64,000 nucleotides of DNA. Source: Lacinutrix sp. MedPE-SW (GTDB lineage Bacteria > Bacteroidota > Bacteroidia > Flavobacteriales > Flavobacteriaceae). A model generated the notes under the pieces. That model had not been told where the DNA came from and did not search any database. It worked only from the letters and a program-made list of their open reading frames with translations. Positions 52,895 through 62,855 of this stretch are shown here, in pieces. The first letter of the stretch is position 1. Each line of letters begins with the position of its first letter. Where the stretch lies: contig NZ_MPCX01000005.1 of assembly GCF_001874145.1 (NCBI RefSeq), positions 153,784-217,783 of the forward strand, given 5' to 3'. A program made the position numbers and the translations under genes.

Positions 52895-54316
52895 ATGAAT
52901 CACAAAAAAGCACTTAAACACAACATATTTAAAATCATTTCCCAATCTGCTAAAGAGTTAAATCTTGATAGCTATGTAATTGGTGGTTTTGTACGCGATT
53001 ATTTATTACAACGCGGCAACGCTAAAGATATAGATATAGTTGCTGTTGGTAGTGGTATCGCTCTTGCAAAGCAAGTTGCAAAAAACTTACCAAATAAGCC
53101 AAAAGTTCAAGTATTTAAAACGTATGGCACAGCAATGCTTAAATATAACGACATAGAAGTTGAATTTGTTGGTGCTAGAAAAGAATCTTACAACGAAAAC
53201 AGCAGAAATCCTGTTGTAGAAAACGGCACTTTACAAGATGACCAAAACCGAAGAGATTTTAGCATAAACGCTTTGGCTTTAGATTTATCGCAAGATAATT
53301 TTGGAGATTTATTAGACCCTTTTAATGGTGTAGAAGATTTACAAAACAAAATTATACGCACACCTTTAGACCCAGATATTACGTATAGTGACGATCCTTT
53401 ACGTATGATGCGAGCTATACGTTTTGCTACGCAATTAGGTTTTACTATAGAAAAAGAATCGTTAGATGCTATTACGAGAAACAACAATAGAATTAAAATA
53501 ATTACCAAAGAACGTATTGTTGTAGAATTAAATAAAATATTAGAAAGTAAAACACCATCAATTGGCTTTTTATTACTTGAGAAAACGGGATTACTTAAAC
53601 ATATTTTACCAGAATTAACGGCTTTAAAAGGTATTGATGAAGTTGAAGGCCAACGCCATAAAGACAATTTCTACCACACACTTGAAGTTGTAGATAATAT
53701 AGCAAAACATACAGATGACGTTTGGTTGCGTTGGGCTGCATTATTACACGACATTGGAAAAGCACCAACAAAAAAATTCTCTAAAAAAGTAGGCTGGACA
53801 TTTCATGCGCACGAATTTGAAGGCTCAAAAATGGTATATCATTTATTTAAGCGTTTAAAAATGCCGCTTAATGAGAAAATGAAATTTGTTCAAAAATTAG
53901 TATTTATGAGCTCGCGACCAATTGTTTTAGCTCAAGATATTGTAACAGATTCTGCCGTAAGACGCTTGGTTTTTGACGCTGGAGATTATGTAGATGATTT
54001 AATGACACTTTGTGAAGCAGATATTACAACCAAAAACCCTAAGAAATTTAATAAATATCACAACAACTTTAAAATTGTTAGAGAAAAAATAATTGAAGTT
54101 GAAGAGAAAGATAGTATTAGAAATTTTCAACCACCAGTAACTGGTGAAGAGATAATGAAAACCTTTAATTTAAAACCATCTAGAGAAATAGGTATAATTA
54201 AAGAAGCCATAAAAGAAGCTATTTTAGAAGGTGAAATACCTAACGATCATGAAGCCGCTTTTAATTTAATGCTAGAAAAAGGAAAAGCTTTAGGTTTAAA
54301 AACAAAAGATGAATAA
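52895..54316 (+). CDS. cca: CCA tRNA nucleotidyltransferase with HD domain (473 aa)
   Basis: Adds or repairs the 3'-CCA end of tRNA. Class II nucleotidyltransferase head: [13 protein letters not shown] and [10 protein letters not shown] with the catalytic Asp pair, then [13 protein letters not shown] and [16 protein letters not shown] neck domain follows and an HD domain with [10 protein letters not shown] near the middle to C-terminus. The second HD His lies in [11 protein letters not shown]. The length matches other Bacteroidota enzymes. It overlaps the next ORF by 8 bp. Confidence 0.94.
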   Translation: MNHKKALKHNIFKIISQSAKELNLDSYVIGGFVRDYLLQRGNAKDIDIVAVGSGIALAKQVAKNLPNKPKVQVFKTYGTAMLKYNDIEVEFVGARKESYNENSRNPVVENGTLQDDQNRRDFSINALALDLSQDNFGDLLDPFNGVEDLQNKIIRTPLDPDITYSDDPLRMMRAIRFATQLGFTIEKESLDAITRNNNRIKIITKERIVVELNKILESKTPSIGFLLLEKTGLLKHILPELTALKGIDEVEGQRHKDNFYHTLEVVDNIAKHTDDVWLRWAALLHDIGKAPTKKFSKKVGWTFHAHEFEGSKMVYHLFKRLKMPLNEKMKFVQKLVFMSSRPIVLAQDIVTDSAVRRLVFDAGDYVDDLMTLCEADITTKNPKKFNKYHNNFKIVREKIIEVEEKDSIRNFQPPVTGEEIMKTFNLKPSREIGIIKEAIKEAILEGEIPNDHEAAFNLMLEKGKALGLKTKDE

Positions 54317-55238
54317 ATTAATATACATATTATTAGTACTTTTTTTTACTAGAACTTACTCGCAGGAAGTTACAATAGAAGGCTATGCTTTTAACACATT
54401 TGCCTCAAAAAAAGACAGAAAAGTTTCGGTTACTATAAATGATACAATTAATAAACTTTTAGAAGCTGAAAACTATGAAGCTTTAAGAGAATTTGGGGAA
54501 AATAAAACCAATTGGAAAAAATATACAACAACAACAAATAGAAAAGGTAAATTTAAAATTAAAGCTAAATTAAACGACTCTCTTACATTTACATCAAAAA
54601 AACATAAAACACAGCATTATTTAGTTTCAGATTTATTTAAAAATGAAGAAATAAAAATCAGTTTAAAACGTATTGACTGTAATGATTATAAATGCAATGA
54701 AGAACCAAAATTATTAATTTTTTCTGGTAGTAAAATTGATTTAAAAAAAGCTAAGTATAATTATTGCACTTCAAATTTGATGAATTCAGAGTGGATTGCA
54801 AAATACACTGTAGACTCCTTGCATCATGGTGATTATACAGATAAAAATATTACATTCCTAATTTCATTACATGCAAGTACGCCTTCATTTAAAGAAAATG
54901 AAAATAGATTAGTATATCTATACAATTTTTGCAATAACTATAAGGACATTAAAATATCTGACCCCATTTATAAAACAAAGAATGGTAATTGGGCTACAAA
55001 TTACTCAAACTTTTTTTTAAACAAAATACCTAAGGAATTAAGACCTGAACCTACAAAAATAGACTTTTTAGAGCCTGTAGTAATTAATTTTCATGAAAGT
55101 TGGGATGAAGAGTATATATCTAAAAGATGGTATGAGCCTTTTTATACAATTAAAGGTAGAACAGCTATTGCTAATTATGGTTTCTATATAGAGGAAGCTA
55201 TAAAAATAAAACTAGCATTCATGAAAAAATATTATTAA
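54309..55238 (+). CDS. Secreted hypothetical protein (309 aa)
   Basis: A signal peptide ([19 protein letters not shown]) is followed by a beta-sandwich-like start (VTIEGYAFN to [14 protein letters not shown]) resembling the carboxypeptidase-like regulatory domains of Bacteroidota surface proteins. The rest has eight Cys and aromatic-rich segments and matches no family I know. It overlaps the cca end by 8 bp (translational coupling likely) and precedes a GNAT gene by 9 bp. No function is proposed. Confidence 0.68.
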   Translation: MNKLIYILLVLFFTRTYSQEVTIEGYAFNTFASKKDRKVSVTINDTINKLLEAENYEALREFGENKTNWKKYTTTTNRKGKFKIKAKLNDSLTFTSKKHKTQHYLVSDLFKNEEIKISLKRIDCNDYKCNEEPKLLIFSGSKIDLKKAKYNYCTSNLMNSEWIAKYTVDSLHHGDYTDKNITFLISLHASTPSFKENENRLVYLYNFCNNYKDIKISDPIYKTKNGNWATNYSNFFLNKIPKELRPEPTKIDFLEPVVINFHESWDEEYISKRWYEPFYTIKGRTAIANYGFYIEEAIKIKLAFMKKYY

Positions 55239-55247
55239 AATTAAAGT

Positions 55248-55700
55248 ATGCTTAAAATTTTAAGAACAAACTCTAATAATCAAGATTTTATCAATTTGGT
55301 AAAAGAATTAGACAATTATCTTAAAATTACAGATGGCGATGAACATGATTTTTACAACCAATTTAATAATATCGATGTTTTAAAACATGTAGTTGTAGCC
55401 TATAAAAACAATCAAGCCATTGCTTGTGGTGCATTTAAACCTTTTAATACTACTTCGGTAGAAATTAAACGCATGTTTACTAAACCAGAATTTAGAGGTT
55501 TAAATATTGCCAGTTCAATTTTAAAGAAATTAGAACTTTGGGCTTTAGAACTAGGATATAGTTATTCGGTTTTAGAAACTGGAATTAGGCAAGTAGAAGC
55601 TGTAGGATTTTATAAAAAAAGTAACTATAAAATAATACCTAATTACGGCCAATATAAAAACATGGAAAACAGTTTATGTTTTAAAAAACAATTAAGCTAG
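55248..55700 (+). CDS. GNAT-family N-acetyltransferase (150 aa)
   Basis: Acetyl-CoA-dependent N-acetyltransferase fold. VEIKRMFTKPEFRGLNIASS is motif A, with the pantetheine-binding R/Q-x-x-G-x-G/A pattern as RGLNIA, then ILKKLELWALELGYSYSVLE and VGFYKKSNYKII as motif B. It is small, single-domain and soluble. Substrate unknown. Confidence 0.85.
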   Translation: MLKILRTNSNNQDFINLVKELDNYLKITDGDEHDFYNQFNNIDVLKHVVVAYKNNQAIACGAFKPFNTTSVEIKRMFTKPEFRGLNIASSILKKLELWALELGYSYSVLETGIRQVEAVGFYKKSNYKIIPNYGQYKNMENSLCFKKQLS

Positions 55701-55725
55701 AAATTTAATTTTTAGGAAAAAGAAT

Positions 55726-56760
55726 ATGAAAAAATACTTTAGAACTTTTGCAAAAACAGCCTTAGTTTTAGTTTATCTGGTTATTATTGCTGGCGCAGTA
55801 GTTCGCATGACAGGTTCTGGAATGGGTTGTCCAGATTGGCCAAAATGTTTTGGTTATTACATACCTCCAACTCAAGCTTCAGATTTAGAATTTAAACCAA
55901 ATCACGATTATAAAAAAGGTATTGTAATTATTAAGGATGAAGGTCTTTTAGTTGCACAATCAAATTTTATTTCTTCAGAAAATATAGATTTAAATAATTG
56001 GGAAGCATACACAAAACATGATTATGCAAAGTATAACCCATTGCATACTTGGGTAGAATACATTAATAGATTATGTGGTGCATTATCGGGAATTCCAATA
56101 TTAATATTTACAGTTTTATCCTTTTGGTTTTGGCGAAAAAACAAATGGCTTACTATAATATCTATACTTACAGTATTTGGTATGGCATTTCAAGCTTGGC
56201 TTGGTAAAACGGTAGTAGACTCTAACCTTGCGCCTTATAAAATTACCATTCATATGGTAATGGCTTTAGTAATTGTAGGCTTTATTTTATATTTAATTTA
56301 TGCCTCGAAAACACGTTTTAAAAAACAAATTCAAAATTCTAAATTTAAAAACATTTTACTATTTGCCATTGTTTTAACTTTAATACAAATTGTTTTAGGT
56401 ACTCAAGTTAGACAGCATGTAGATGAGCAAGTAAAAGCTATAGGTTATGTAAAAGAATTATGGCTGCAAAACCCAACACTTCAATTCTATGTACACCGTT
56501 CATTTTCATTTTTAGTGTTTTTTGTAAACGCATGGTTATATATTAAAAACAAACGTTTAAACTTAGGTTATAAAAAAGTAAACTTAATAATTATATGTAT
56601 TGTTTTCGAGGTTGTTTCGGGCATTGCAATGTATTATTTTGATTTTCCTTTTCTATCGCAACCATTACATTTAGTGATTGCAACTATTTTATTTGGAATT
56701 CAATTTTATGTATATTTAGAAAACAGCTATAAAAGTATTTTTATTTCGGAAGAAATATAG
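55726..56760 (+). CDS. Heme A synthase, COX15/CtaA family (344 aa)
   Basis: Inner-membrane protein that oxidises heme O to heme A for cytochrome aa3 oxidases. There are eight hydrophobic segments. VVRMTGSGMGCPDWPKCFG is the family start with a conserved Cys pair, and the heme-ligand His residues are in PLHTWVEYINRL, ITIHMVMALVIVG, YVHRSFSFLVFF and LSQPLHLVIATI. Length is slightly above E. coli-type CtaA, as usual for the COX15 form. No cytochrome oxidase genes are adjacent. Confidence 0.92.
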   Translation: MKKYFRTFAKTALVLVYLVIIAGAVVRMTGSGMGCPDWPKCFGYYIPPTQASDLEFKPNHDYKKGIVIIKDEGLLVAQSNFISSENIDLNNWEAYTKHDYAKYNPLHTWVEYINRLCGALSGIPILIFTVLSFWFWRKNKWLTIISILTVFGMAFQAWLGKTVVDSNLAPYKITIHMVMALVIVGFILYLIYASKTRFKKQIQNSKFKNILLFAIVLTLIQIVLGTQVRQHVDEQVKAIGYVKELWLQNPTLQFYVHRSFSFLVFFVNAWLYIKNKRLNLGYKKVNLIIICIVFEVVSGIAMYYFDFPFLSQPLHLVIATILFGIQFYVYLENSYKSIFISEEI

Positions 56761-56770
56761 AAGACAATCG

Positions 56771-56778
56771 TACCTTTG
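56771..56778 (+). promoter_or_regulatory. -7 promoter element TACCTTTG
   Basis: Exact TAnnTTTG, 17 bp before the ATG at 56796. Confidence 0.6.
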
Positions 56779-56795
56779 CAAACCAAAATTAAATT

Positions 56796-57311
56796 ATGAT
56801 TTATAGATTTAGAGTCATTCTTGACAATGATACAGAAGAAGATGTGTTTCGCGATTTAGAAATTAGAGAAACAGATACCATGGAAGATTTGCATAATATT
56901 ATAACGCAGTCTTTTGGTTTTGATGGTACAGAAATGGCATCATTTTATTTAAGTGATGATGAGTGGAATCAAGGCGAAGAAATCTCTTTGTTTGACATGA
57001 GCGAAGGCGCTAACCAAGTAAAGCTAATGAACGAAACAGCTTTAGATGACACAGTACATGAGGCACAAACAAAACTTATTTATGTTTACGATTTCTTTAA
57101 TATGTGGACTTTTTTTGTTGAATTAGCCGAAATCGCTGAAGAAACTGAAGGTGTTGATTACCCTAATTTAATGTTTGTTCAAGGTCAAGTACCAGACTCT
57201 GCGCCAGAAAAAGTTTTTGAAGCTGAAAGTGATGATATTTATGATGAATTTGATGATGATTACAATATTGATGATTACGATAATTTAGATTTTGATGAAA
57301 ACTGGAATTAA
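56796..57311 (+). CDS. pRiA4b ORF-3-like protein (171 aa)
   Basis: Begins MIYRFRVILDNDTEEDVFRDL and continues with DTMEDLHNIITQSFGFDG, FYLSDDEWNQGEEISLFDMS and KLIYVYDFFNMWTFFVELAEI. This is the plasmid pRiA4b ORF-3 pattern, also labelled IS1096 passenger TnpR in databases. The C-terminus is a strongly acidic tail of about 30 residues. The label suggests mobility, but the gene here is solitary with a normal promoter and no element ends, so it is probably an ordinary chromosomal gene of unknown role. Confidence 0.78.
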   Translation: MIYRFRVILDNDTEEDVFRDLEIRETDTMEDLHNIITQSFGFDGTEMASFYLSDDEWNQGEEISLFDMSEGANQVKLMNETALDDTVHEAQTKLIYVYDFFNMWTFFVELAEIAEETEGVDYPNLMFVQGQVPDSAPEKVFEAESDDIYDEFDDDYNIDDYDNLDFDENWN

Positions 57312-57351
57312 AATTCTATTACCGTATTACTTATAAATACACATATAAATT

Positions 57352-57382
57352 AAAACCATTCTTTCCCAGAATGGTTTTTTTT
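57352..57382 (+). terminator. Terminator after the pRiA4b ORF-3-like gene
   Basis: Stem AAAACCATTCT/AGAATGGTTTT with a 5-nt loop and T-run. Confidence 0.88.
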
Positions 57383-57473
57383 ATGCCTAATTTGTAACAA
57401 AAAATAAATAGCATCGTCTTACTTTTAAACCAACCTTTGCCTTTTTTATGGCATCAAAAAATATTAAGAGTTC

Positions 57474-58373
57474 ATGGAAACCATTCTTCAAATAAATAAT
57501 CTTACAAAAAAATATGGCTATTTAACCGCTGTAAAAGATTTATCTTTTACTATAGAAAAAGGTAATGTATATGGCATTTTAGGACCAAACGGTAGTGGAA
57601 AATCTACAACTTTAGGCATTGTATTAAACGTTGTAAATAAAACCAGTGGTGATTTTAAATGGTTTGATGGTAATGCAACTACACATGAAGCTTTAAAAAA
57701 AGTAGGTGCTATTATTGAGCGTCCTAACTTTTATCCATACATGACTGCTTTTAAAAATTTAAAATTAGTTTGTAAAATTAAAGGTATTGATGATAGTAAA
57801 ATATTAGAAAAACTTGAAGTTGTTGGCTTAACAGATAGAAAAGATAGTAAATTTAAAACCTTTTCTTTAGGAATGAAACAGCGCTTAGCCATAGCTTCTG
57901 CCCTACTTAATGATCCTGAAATTTTAATTCTAGACGAACCAACTAATGGTTTAGACCCACAAGGTATTCACCAAATTAGAGCTATTATTAAACAAATTGC
58001 AAGTCAAGGCACAACTATTTTATTAGCATCGCATTTACTTGACGAGGTAGAAAAAGTATGCTCACACGTTGTCGTTTTAAGAAAAGGCGAAAAATTATAT
58101 TCTGGCCGCGTAGATGAGATGATTTCAAGTAATGGCTTTTTCGAATTAAAAAGTGACGACAAATCTAGTTTACTTTCTTTTTTAGAAACACATAAAGATA
58201 TTGATCGTGTTACAGAAAAAGATGGTGTTACAACTGCGTTTTTAAAAGCACCTGTTTCTGCATCAGAGTTTAATAAACAAGCCTTTAATAATGGTGTATT
58301 CTTATCGCATTTAGTTATGCGTAAAGAAAGTTTAGAAGAGCAATTTCTTCAGCTTACAGATAATAAAAAATAA
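57474..58373 (+). CDS. ABC transporter ATP-binding protein (BcrA-type, 299 aa)
   Basis: Nucleotide-binding subunit of an ABC-2 exporter. Walker A GPNGSGKSTT, signature LSLGMKQRLA, Walker B ILILDEPTNGLDP and the switch His in LLASHLLDEV are all present. A C-terminal extension (about 215-299) follows. It pairs with the permease gene 75 bp downstream. Relatives confer resistance to peptides or export small molecules; the substrate here is unknown. Confidence 0.93.
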   Translation: METILQINNLTKKYGYLTAVKDLSFTIEKGNVYGILGPNGSGKSTTLGIVLNVVNKTSGDFKWFDGNATTHEALKKVGAIIERPNFYPYMTAFKNLKLVCKIKGIDDSKILEKLEVVGLTDRKDSKFKTFSLGMKQRLAIASALLNDPEILILDEPTNGLDPQGIHQIRAIIKQIASQGTTILLASHLLDEVEKVCSHVVVLRKGEKLYSGRVDEMISSNGFFELKSDDKSSLLSFLETHKDIDRVTEKDGVTTAFLKAPVSASEFNKQAFNNGVFLSHLVMRKESLEEQFLQLTDNKK

Positions 58374-58447
58374 AACATCAATCCTGCTAAATTAAAGTTT
58401 AGTATTTAAATCATTTCTGAATTATTTCAGCTAAAAACCAACCAATC

Positions 58448-59284
58448 ATGTTACGACTTTTAAATATAGAATTTATAAAACTTTGGAATAATCGCGCTAG
58501 TAAAGTGCTTATTCTAGCTTATTTTATTTTATTAACTGCCATTGCTTTAATTGCTGCCATTAAATTTGATATTGGTCCTGTAAAATTTCATCTTGCAGAA
58601 CAAGGCATTTTTAATTTTCCATATATATGGCACTTTAACACGTTTATTGCTGCTTCACTAAAATTCTTTTTAGCCATTGTTATTGTTTCTATGATGGCTA
58701 ATGAATATAGTAACAAAACCATTAAACAAAATTTAATTGATGGTTTAAGTAAAAAAGAATTTATAGCTTCTAAATTTATAACTGTTTCAGTTTTCGCACT
58801 AATTTCTACACTTTTTGTATTTGTTGTGTCTTTAATTCTTGGTTATTCATTTTCTAGTATTACAGAGTCGTTTCACGTGTTTTCAGACTTAGAATACCTT
58901 TTAGCCTTCTTTGTTAAATTATTAGGTTTCTTTTCGTTTTGCTTGTTCTTAGGTATATTAATTAAACGCTCTGCTTTTGCTTTAGGATTCTTATTTGTTT
59001 GGTATGTAATCGAAAAAATTGCCTACGCCTTAATAAGGTTTCAGTTTGATGCTACAAAAGATCATTGGGAAGCAATAACACAATGGTTTCCTTTAGAATC
59101 TATGTCTAATTTAATAATGGAACCCTTTTCAAGATTAGGTGCTGTTAAAGAAATAGCAAACCAAGTTGGTGAACAATTTAATTTTGACTATAGTTTACAT
59201 TGGTACCAAGTCGCTATTGTTTTATTTTGGACTGCTCTATTTATTTTAGGCTCTTACCGTTTGTTATTAAAACGTGATTTGTAG
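58448..59284 (+). CDS. ABC-2 type transporter permease (278 aa)
   Basis: Six hydrophobic segments: residues ~18-38 (VLILAYFILLTAIALIAAI), ~75-90, ~118-137, ~155-173, ~175-192 and ~255-272. A cytosolic NKTIKQNLIDGLSKKEFIASK loop contacts the ATPase. It is of the BcrB/ABC-2_membrane_4 style. It is downstream of, and presumably pairs with, the ATP-binding subunit at 57474; no further subunit or sensor kinase is seen nearby. Confidence 0.85.
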   Translation: MLRLLNIEFIKLWNNRASKVLILAYFILLTAIALIAAIKFDIGPVKFHLAEQGIFNFPYIWHFNTFIAASLKFFLAIVIVSMMANEYSNKTIKQNLIDGLSKKEFIASKFITVSVFALISTLFVFVVSLILGYSFSSITESFHVFSDLEYLLAFFVKLLGFFSFCLFLGILIKRSAFALGFLFVWYVIEKIAYALIRFQFDATKDHWEAITQWFPLESMSNLIMEPFSRLGAVKEIANQVGEQFNFDYSLHWYQVAIVLFWTALFILGSYRLLLKRDL

Positions 59285-59339
59285 GTAATTACCTATTTAT
59301 TTTAACATACATAAGTTAGATTAACAATTGTATTTATAA

Positions 59340-59347
59340 TATATTTG
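59340..59347 (+). promoter_or_regulatory. -7 promoter element TATATTTG of the first T9SS-cargo gene
   Basis: Exact TAnnTTTG, 19 bp before the ATG at 59367. Confidence 0.55.
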
Positions 59348-59366
59348 AATACTACGCTAATCTATT

Positions 59367-62300
59367 ATGAAAAAGGTATTTAATTTCCTACTATTTTGTT
59401 GTTGTTTTGCTGTTTACTCGCAACAAGAAGCCTCTAACTGGTATTTTGGCGATAATGCCGGAATTAATTTTGATTTAAATGGAAATGTCACAACTTTAGA
59501 TAACGGACAATTAGCTACTGAAGAAGGTTGTACAAGTATTTCAGACAATACAGGTAATTTATTATTTTATACCAATGGCGAGAATGTTTACGATAGTTCT
59601 CACAATTTAATGCCTAATGGTTTTGGTTTAACAGGTAACCAGTCTAGCACACAGTCTGCTATAATTATACCTAAACCTGAAGATGCAGACATTTATTATA
59701 TAATTACCCAAGACACAGAGTTTCAAGGTGGTTTAGATTCTGGATTTCGTTACTCTGTTGTAGATATGACTTTAAATGGCGGATTAGGAGATGTAACATT
59801 AAAAAATCAGTTTTTATTACATAAAGCTTCAGAGAAATTAAGTGCTGTTTTAAAAGATTGCCAATCACAAAGTATTTGGGTTGTCACATTTGCAGATAGT
59901 GATGCGTTAACCAACTCAAATGCAGTTGATAATAATAACAATACATTTTATGCCTTTGAAGTAAACGCTGTTACAGGAATTAATACAACACCTATAGTAT
60001 CGTCTTTTCCTTTTTCAATTTCAGAAAGAAGAGGTTACTTAAAATTCTCTCCAGACGGTACAAAATTAGCTGCGGCAAATATTACCGAAGGCTTATACCT
60101 TTACGATTTTGATACCGCTACAGGTATAGTAAGTAATCCTACTTTTATTAATATAAATTTTATATCGCAAGCTGGAGCACAAAACCCTTATGGTATTGAG
60201 TTTTCTCCAGATAACACAAAGCTTTATGTCTCGACTTTTGCCAATGTAGCTCCAGGAGATTTTAATAATGCTAATGCACAATATGGCGCTTTATTACAAT
60301 ATAATTTACAAGCAACAGATATTAGTGCAAGCGAAGTACTTATTGACGAAAGACAAACTTATCGTGGAGGTTTGCAATTAGGACCTAACGGAAAAATATA
60401 CCGTGCTATGAGTAATACTTACGATCAAGGCACACCTTTTCTATCTGTTATAAATAATCCAAATGCACTAGGTTTAGCTTGCAATTATCAACATAATGCA
60501 GTGGCTTTAACTGCTAATTCTAGACAAGGTTTACCTCCATTTATTTCTTCTTTTTTTACTGAAACTATAGATATTATTAAAGATGGAAACAGTACAACAT
60601 TTTTAAACTTATGTGATGGTGATTTTTACTCTTTAATGGGAGATGATATACCTGGTGCTACCTATACTTGGACTTTAGATGGCAACCTTTTACCAGAAAC
60701 AGATTTTGATTTAGATATTACAACATCTGGTTTTTATGAAGTATTGATTGAACTTAACGATGGTAATTGTGGCGCTTTAAAAGGAGAAGCCAATGTTACG
60801 TACTTCTCGTATCCAGTTGCTAATCAACCTTCAAATATTAGGGTTTGTGATAACAATAATGATAATAAATTTCTTTTTGATTTATCGCAACAAACAAGCG
60901 ATATCCTTGATACTCAAAACCCACTAACAACAGATGTTATTTATTTTGAGAGTTTAAGTGATGCTCAAGCTGGGATTAATAGTATTAGCGGTTTGTATGA
61001 AAATACTTCAAATCCACAAACAATATACGCACGAGTACAACCTACAGGCAATGCAAATTGTTTTGATATTACATCTTTTAATATTCAAGTATTTAGTACT
61101 CCGCAAATAAATAATACTAACGACTTTATTGTATGTGATAACGATAATAATCCTATGGATGGATTTTTAACTTTAGATTTAACTACTTTTAATGCAGATA
61201 TTATTGGGAATCAAAATCCAGCAATTTATACTATTTCATACTATAATAGTTTTGAAGATGCCGAAAATGAACAAAATCAATTACCTAATAACTATACCAA
61301 TCAAACAGCTTTTAATGAGACTATTCATGTTAGAATTGAAAACAATAATGAAACATCGTGTTATTCTATAGGAAATTTTCAATTAATAATAAACCCTATA
61401 CCAGAAGCTAACAATACCACACTATACCAATGTGACGATATTAATGCTGTAGACGGTTTTACAACCTTTAACCTAACTCAAGTTATAGATAATATTACAC
61501 CTACTACAACAAATAGGAGCATTAGGTTTTTTAATTCACAAAACGATGCCGAAAACAATACCAATGAAATAGATGGCAACGCATATAACAATATTACTAA
61601 TCCTGAAACCATTTACGTTAGAGTAACTAATACTATTACCGGCTGTATTAATACAAGCGAACTAATAATTGAGACTAGCGATACACAAATTAGTAATTAT
61701 TACGCACCAGAACTTTGTGATGTTTTAAACTCTGAAGATGGTTTAGATACCTTTAATCTAGATGAGTTTTCTGTTCAAATTTTAAACGCATTACCAACAG
61801 GTTTAAATATTAATTATTTTGAAACTTATAATGATGCACTTTTAGAACAAAATCCACTAACATCACCGTACCAAAATACTACGCCATATTCTCAAACTAT
61901 TTATGTTAGAGTTGAAAACAATAATGCCTGTTATGGAATAAATGAAGTATACTTAAAAATTAACCCACTACCTGAATTAGAGACCGAAAACGAAAGAGTT
62001 TTATATTGCTTAAATACATTTCCAGAAACACTAACTTTAAATAGTAGTTTAGTTGATGAATTTTCGGGAAACTATAGTTTTAACTGGTCTACAGGAGAAA
62101 CAACCGAATCTATTCAAGTTAATACTGTTGGTACTTTTACTGTAATCGTTACAAATATTGCATCTGGTTGTAGTAAAACAAAAACTATAATTGTAGAACC
62201 TTCTAATACTGCAACAATAGAAGATGTTTTAGTAATTGATGGCAGTTTAAATAATAATCAAATTACAATATTATTTAGTGGTGAAGGCGAATACGAATTT

Positions 62301-62702
62301 GCATTAACTAATCAAGATGGAGAATCTACACTTTTTCAAGAAAGTAATATATTTAATAATATTTCTCCTGGAATTTATACAGTAACCATTAGAGATACCA
62401 AAAATAATTGTGGTAGCGTTACAGAGTTGGTATCTGTAATAGGTTTCCCTCTATACTTTACACCTAATAATGATACAATAAATGACACTTGGCAAGTTTA
62501 CGGTGTGTCAAGTCAATTTCAACGTAATTCTTTAATTCATATTTTCGATCGCTACGGAAAACTTCTTACTACTTTAGATCCTGCTGGTAAAGGTTGGGAT
62601 GGTACTTACAACGGAAAAATTATGCCCGCAAATGACTATTGGTTTCATGTTACCTTAGAAGATGGCCGTATTTATAAAAATCACTTTACTCTAAAGCGTT
62701 AA
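59367..62702 (+). CDS. Large secreted protein with type B T9SS sorting domain (1111 aa)
   Basis: A signal peptide (about 1-18) precedes a WD/propeller-like N-terminal half (about 20-400) that includes the repeated SPDGTKLA, SPDNTKLYVS and LGPNGKIYRAMS strands. An Ig/PKD-like segment follows, and then four tandem modules of about 95 residues starting near 489, 585, 683 and 777. Each has the pattern CDxxx-DGxxxFxL ... YxxxxDAxxxxN ... TIYVRVxNxxxxC. An Ig-like segment then leads to the C-terminal sorting domain (about 1028-1111; PLYFTPNNDTINDTWQVYG, then IFDRYGKLL and KGWDGTYNGK). That C-terminus is the TIGR04131/type B signal, so the protein should cross the outer membrane by the type IX system. 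It is probably an adhesin or surface protein. Confidence 0.9.
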   Translation: MKKVFNFLLFCCCFAVYSQQEASNWYFGDNAGINFDLNGNVTTLDNGQLATEEGCTSISDNTGNLLFYTNGENVYDSSHNLMPNGFGLTGNQSSTQSAIIIPKPEDADIYYIITQDTEFQGGLDSGFRYSVVDMTLNGGLGDVTLKNQFLLHKASEKLSAVLKDCQSQSIWVVTFADSDALTNSNAVDNNNNTFYAFEVNAVTGINTTPIVSSFPFSISERRGYLKFSPDGTKLAAANITEGLYLYDFDTATGIVSNPTFININFISQAGAQNPYGIEFSPDNTKLYVSTFANVAPGDFNNANAQYGALLQYNLQATDISASEVLIDERQTYRGGLQLGPNGKIYRAMSNTYDQGTPFLSVINNPNALGLACNYQHNAVALTANSRQGLPPFISSFFTETIDIIKDGNSTTFLNLCDGDFYSLMGDDIPGATYTWTLDGNLLPETDFDLDITTSGFYEVLIELNDGNCGALKGEANVTYFSYPVANQPSNIRVCDNNNDNKFLFDLSQQTSDILDTQNPLTTDVIYFESLSDAQAGINSISGLYENTSNPQTIYARVQPTGNANCFDITSFNIQVFSTPQINNTNDFIVCDNDNNPMDGFLTLDLTTFNADIIGNQNPAIYTISYYNSFEDAENEQNQLPNNYTNQTAFNETIHVRIENNNETSCYSIGNFQLIINPIPEANNTTLYQCDDINAVDGFTTFNLTQVIDNITPTTTNRSIRFFNSQNDAENNTNEIDGNAYNNITNPETIYVRVTNTITGCINTSELIIETSDTQISNYYAPELCDVLNSEDGLDTFNLDEFSVQILNALPTGLNINYFETYNDALLEQNPLTSPYQNTTPYSQTIYVRVENNNACYGINEVYLKINPLPELETENERVLYCLNTFPETLTLNSSLVDEFSGNYSFNWSTGETTESIQVNTVGTFTVIVTNIASGCSKTKTIIVEPSNTATIEDVLVIDGSLNNNQITILFSGEGEYEFALTNQDGESTLFQESNIFNNISPGIYTVTIRDTKNNCGSVTELVSVIGFPLYFTPNNDTINDTWQVYGVSSQFQRNSLIHIFDRYGKLLTTLDPAGKGWDGTYNGKIMPANDYWFHVTLEDGRIYKNHFTLKR
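60831..61980 (+). repeat. Four tandem ~95-residue coding repeats
   Basis: Coding repeats starting near 60831, 61119, 61413 and 61695 (residues 489, 585, 683, 777). Each begins with a CD-acidic motif and ends with TIYVRV-type strands. DNA identity between units is low, so they are old duplications. The same module recurs in the following gene. Confidence 0.75.
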
Positions 62703-62822
62703 TAAAATTTATCTGTTTTTTTAGGTAGGTGTTATTTATATAAAGTTGTTTTAAATTTAGTATTCTACTTTTTAAAACCACACTAATATTTAACAATCTT
62801 ATAAAAACTAATTATATAGTTT

Positions 62823-62830
62823 ATATTTGC
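62823..62830 (+). promoter_or_regulatory. -7 promoter element TATATTTG of the second T9SS-cargo-type gene
   Basis: Exact TAnnTTTG, 26 bp before the ATG at 62856. Confidence 0.55.
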
Positions 62831-62855
62831 TTACTTAATCGCATTTAACCCATTA

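Noticed and set aside
56796..57311. Database-style label IS1096 passenger TnpR suggesting a mobile element
   Set aside because: No inverted ends, target duplication, transposase or composition shift is visible around it; the gene has an ordinary promoter and terminator.
60093..60281. Minus-strand ORF inside the T9SS protein gene
   Set aside because: It lies antisense within a clear coding region and has Cys/Lys/Ile-rich composition typical of shadow frames.
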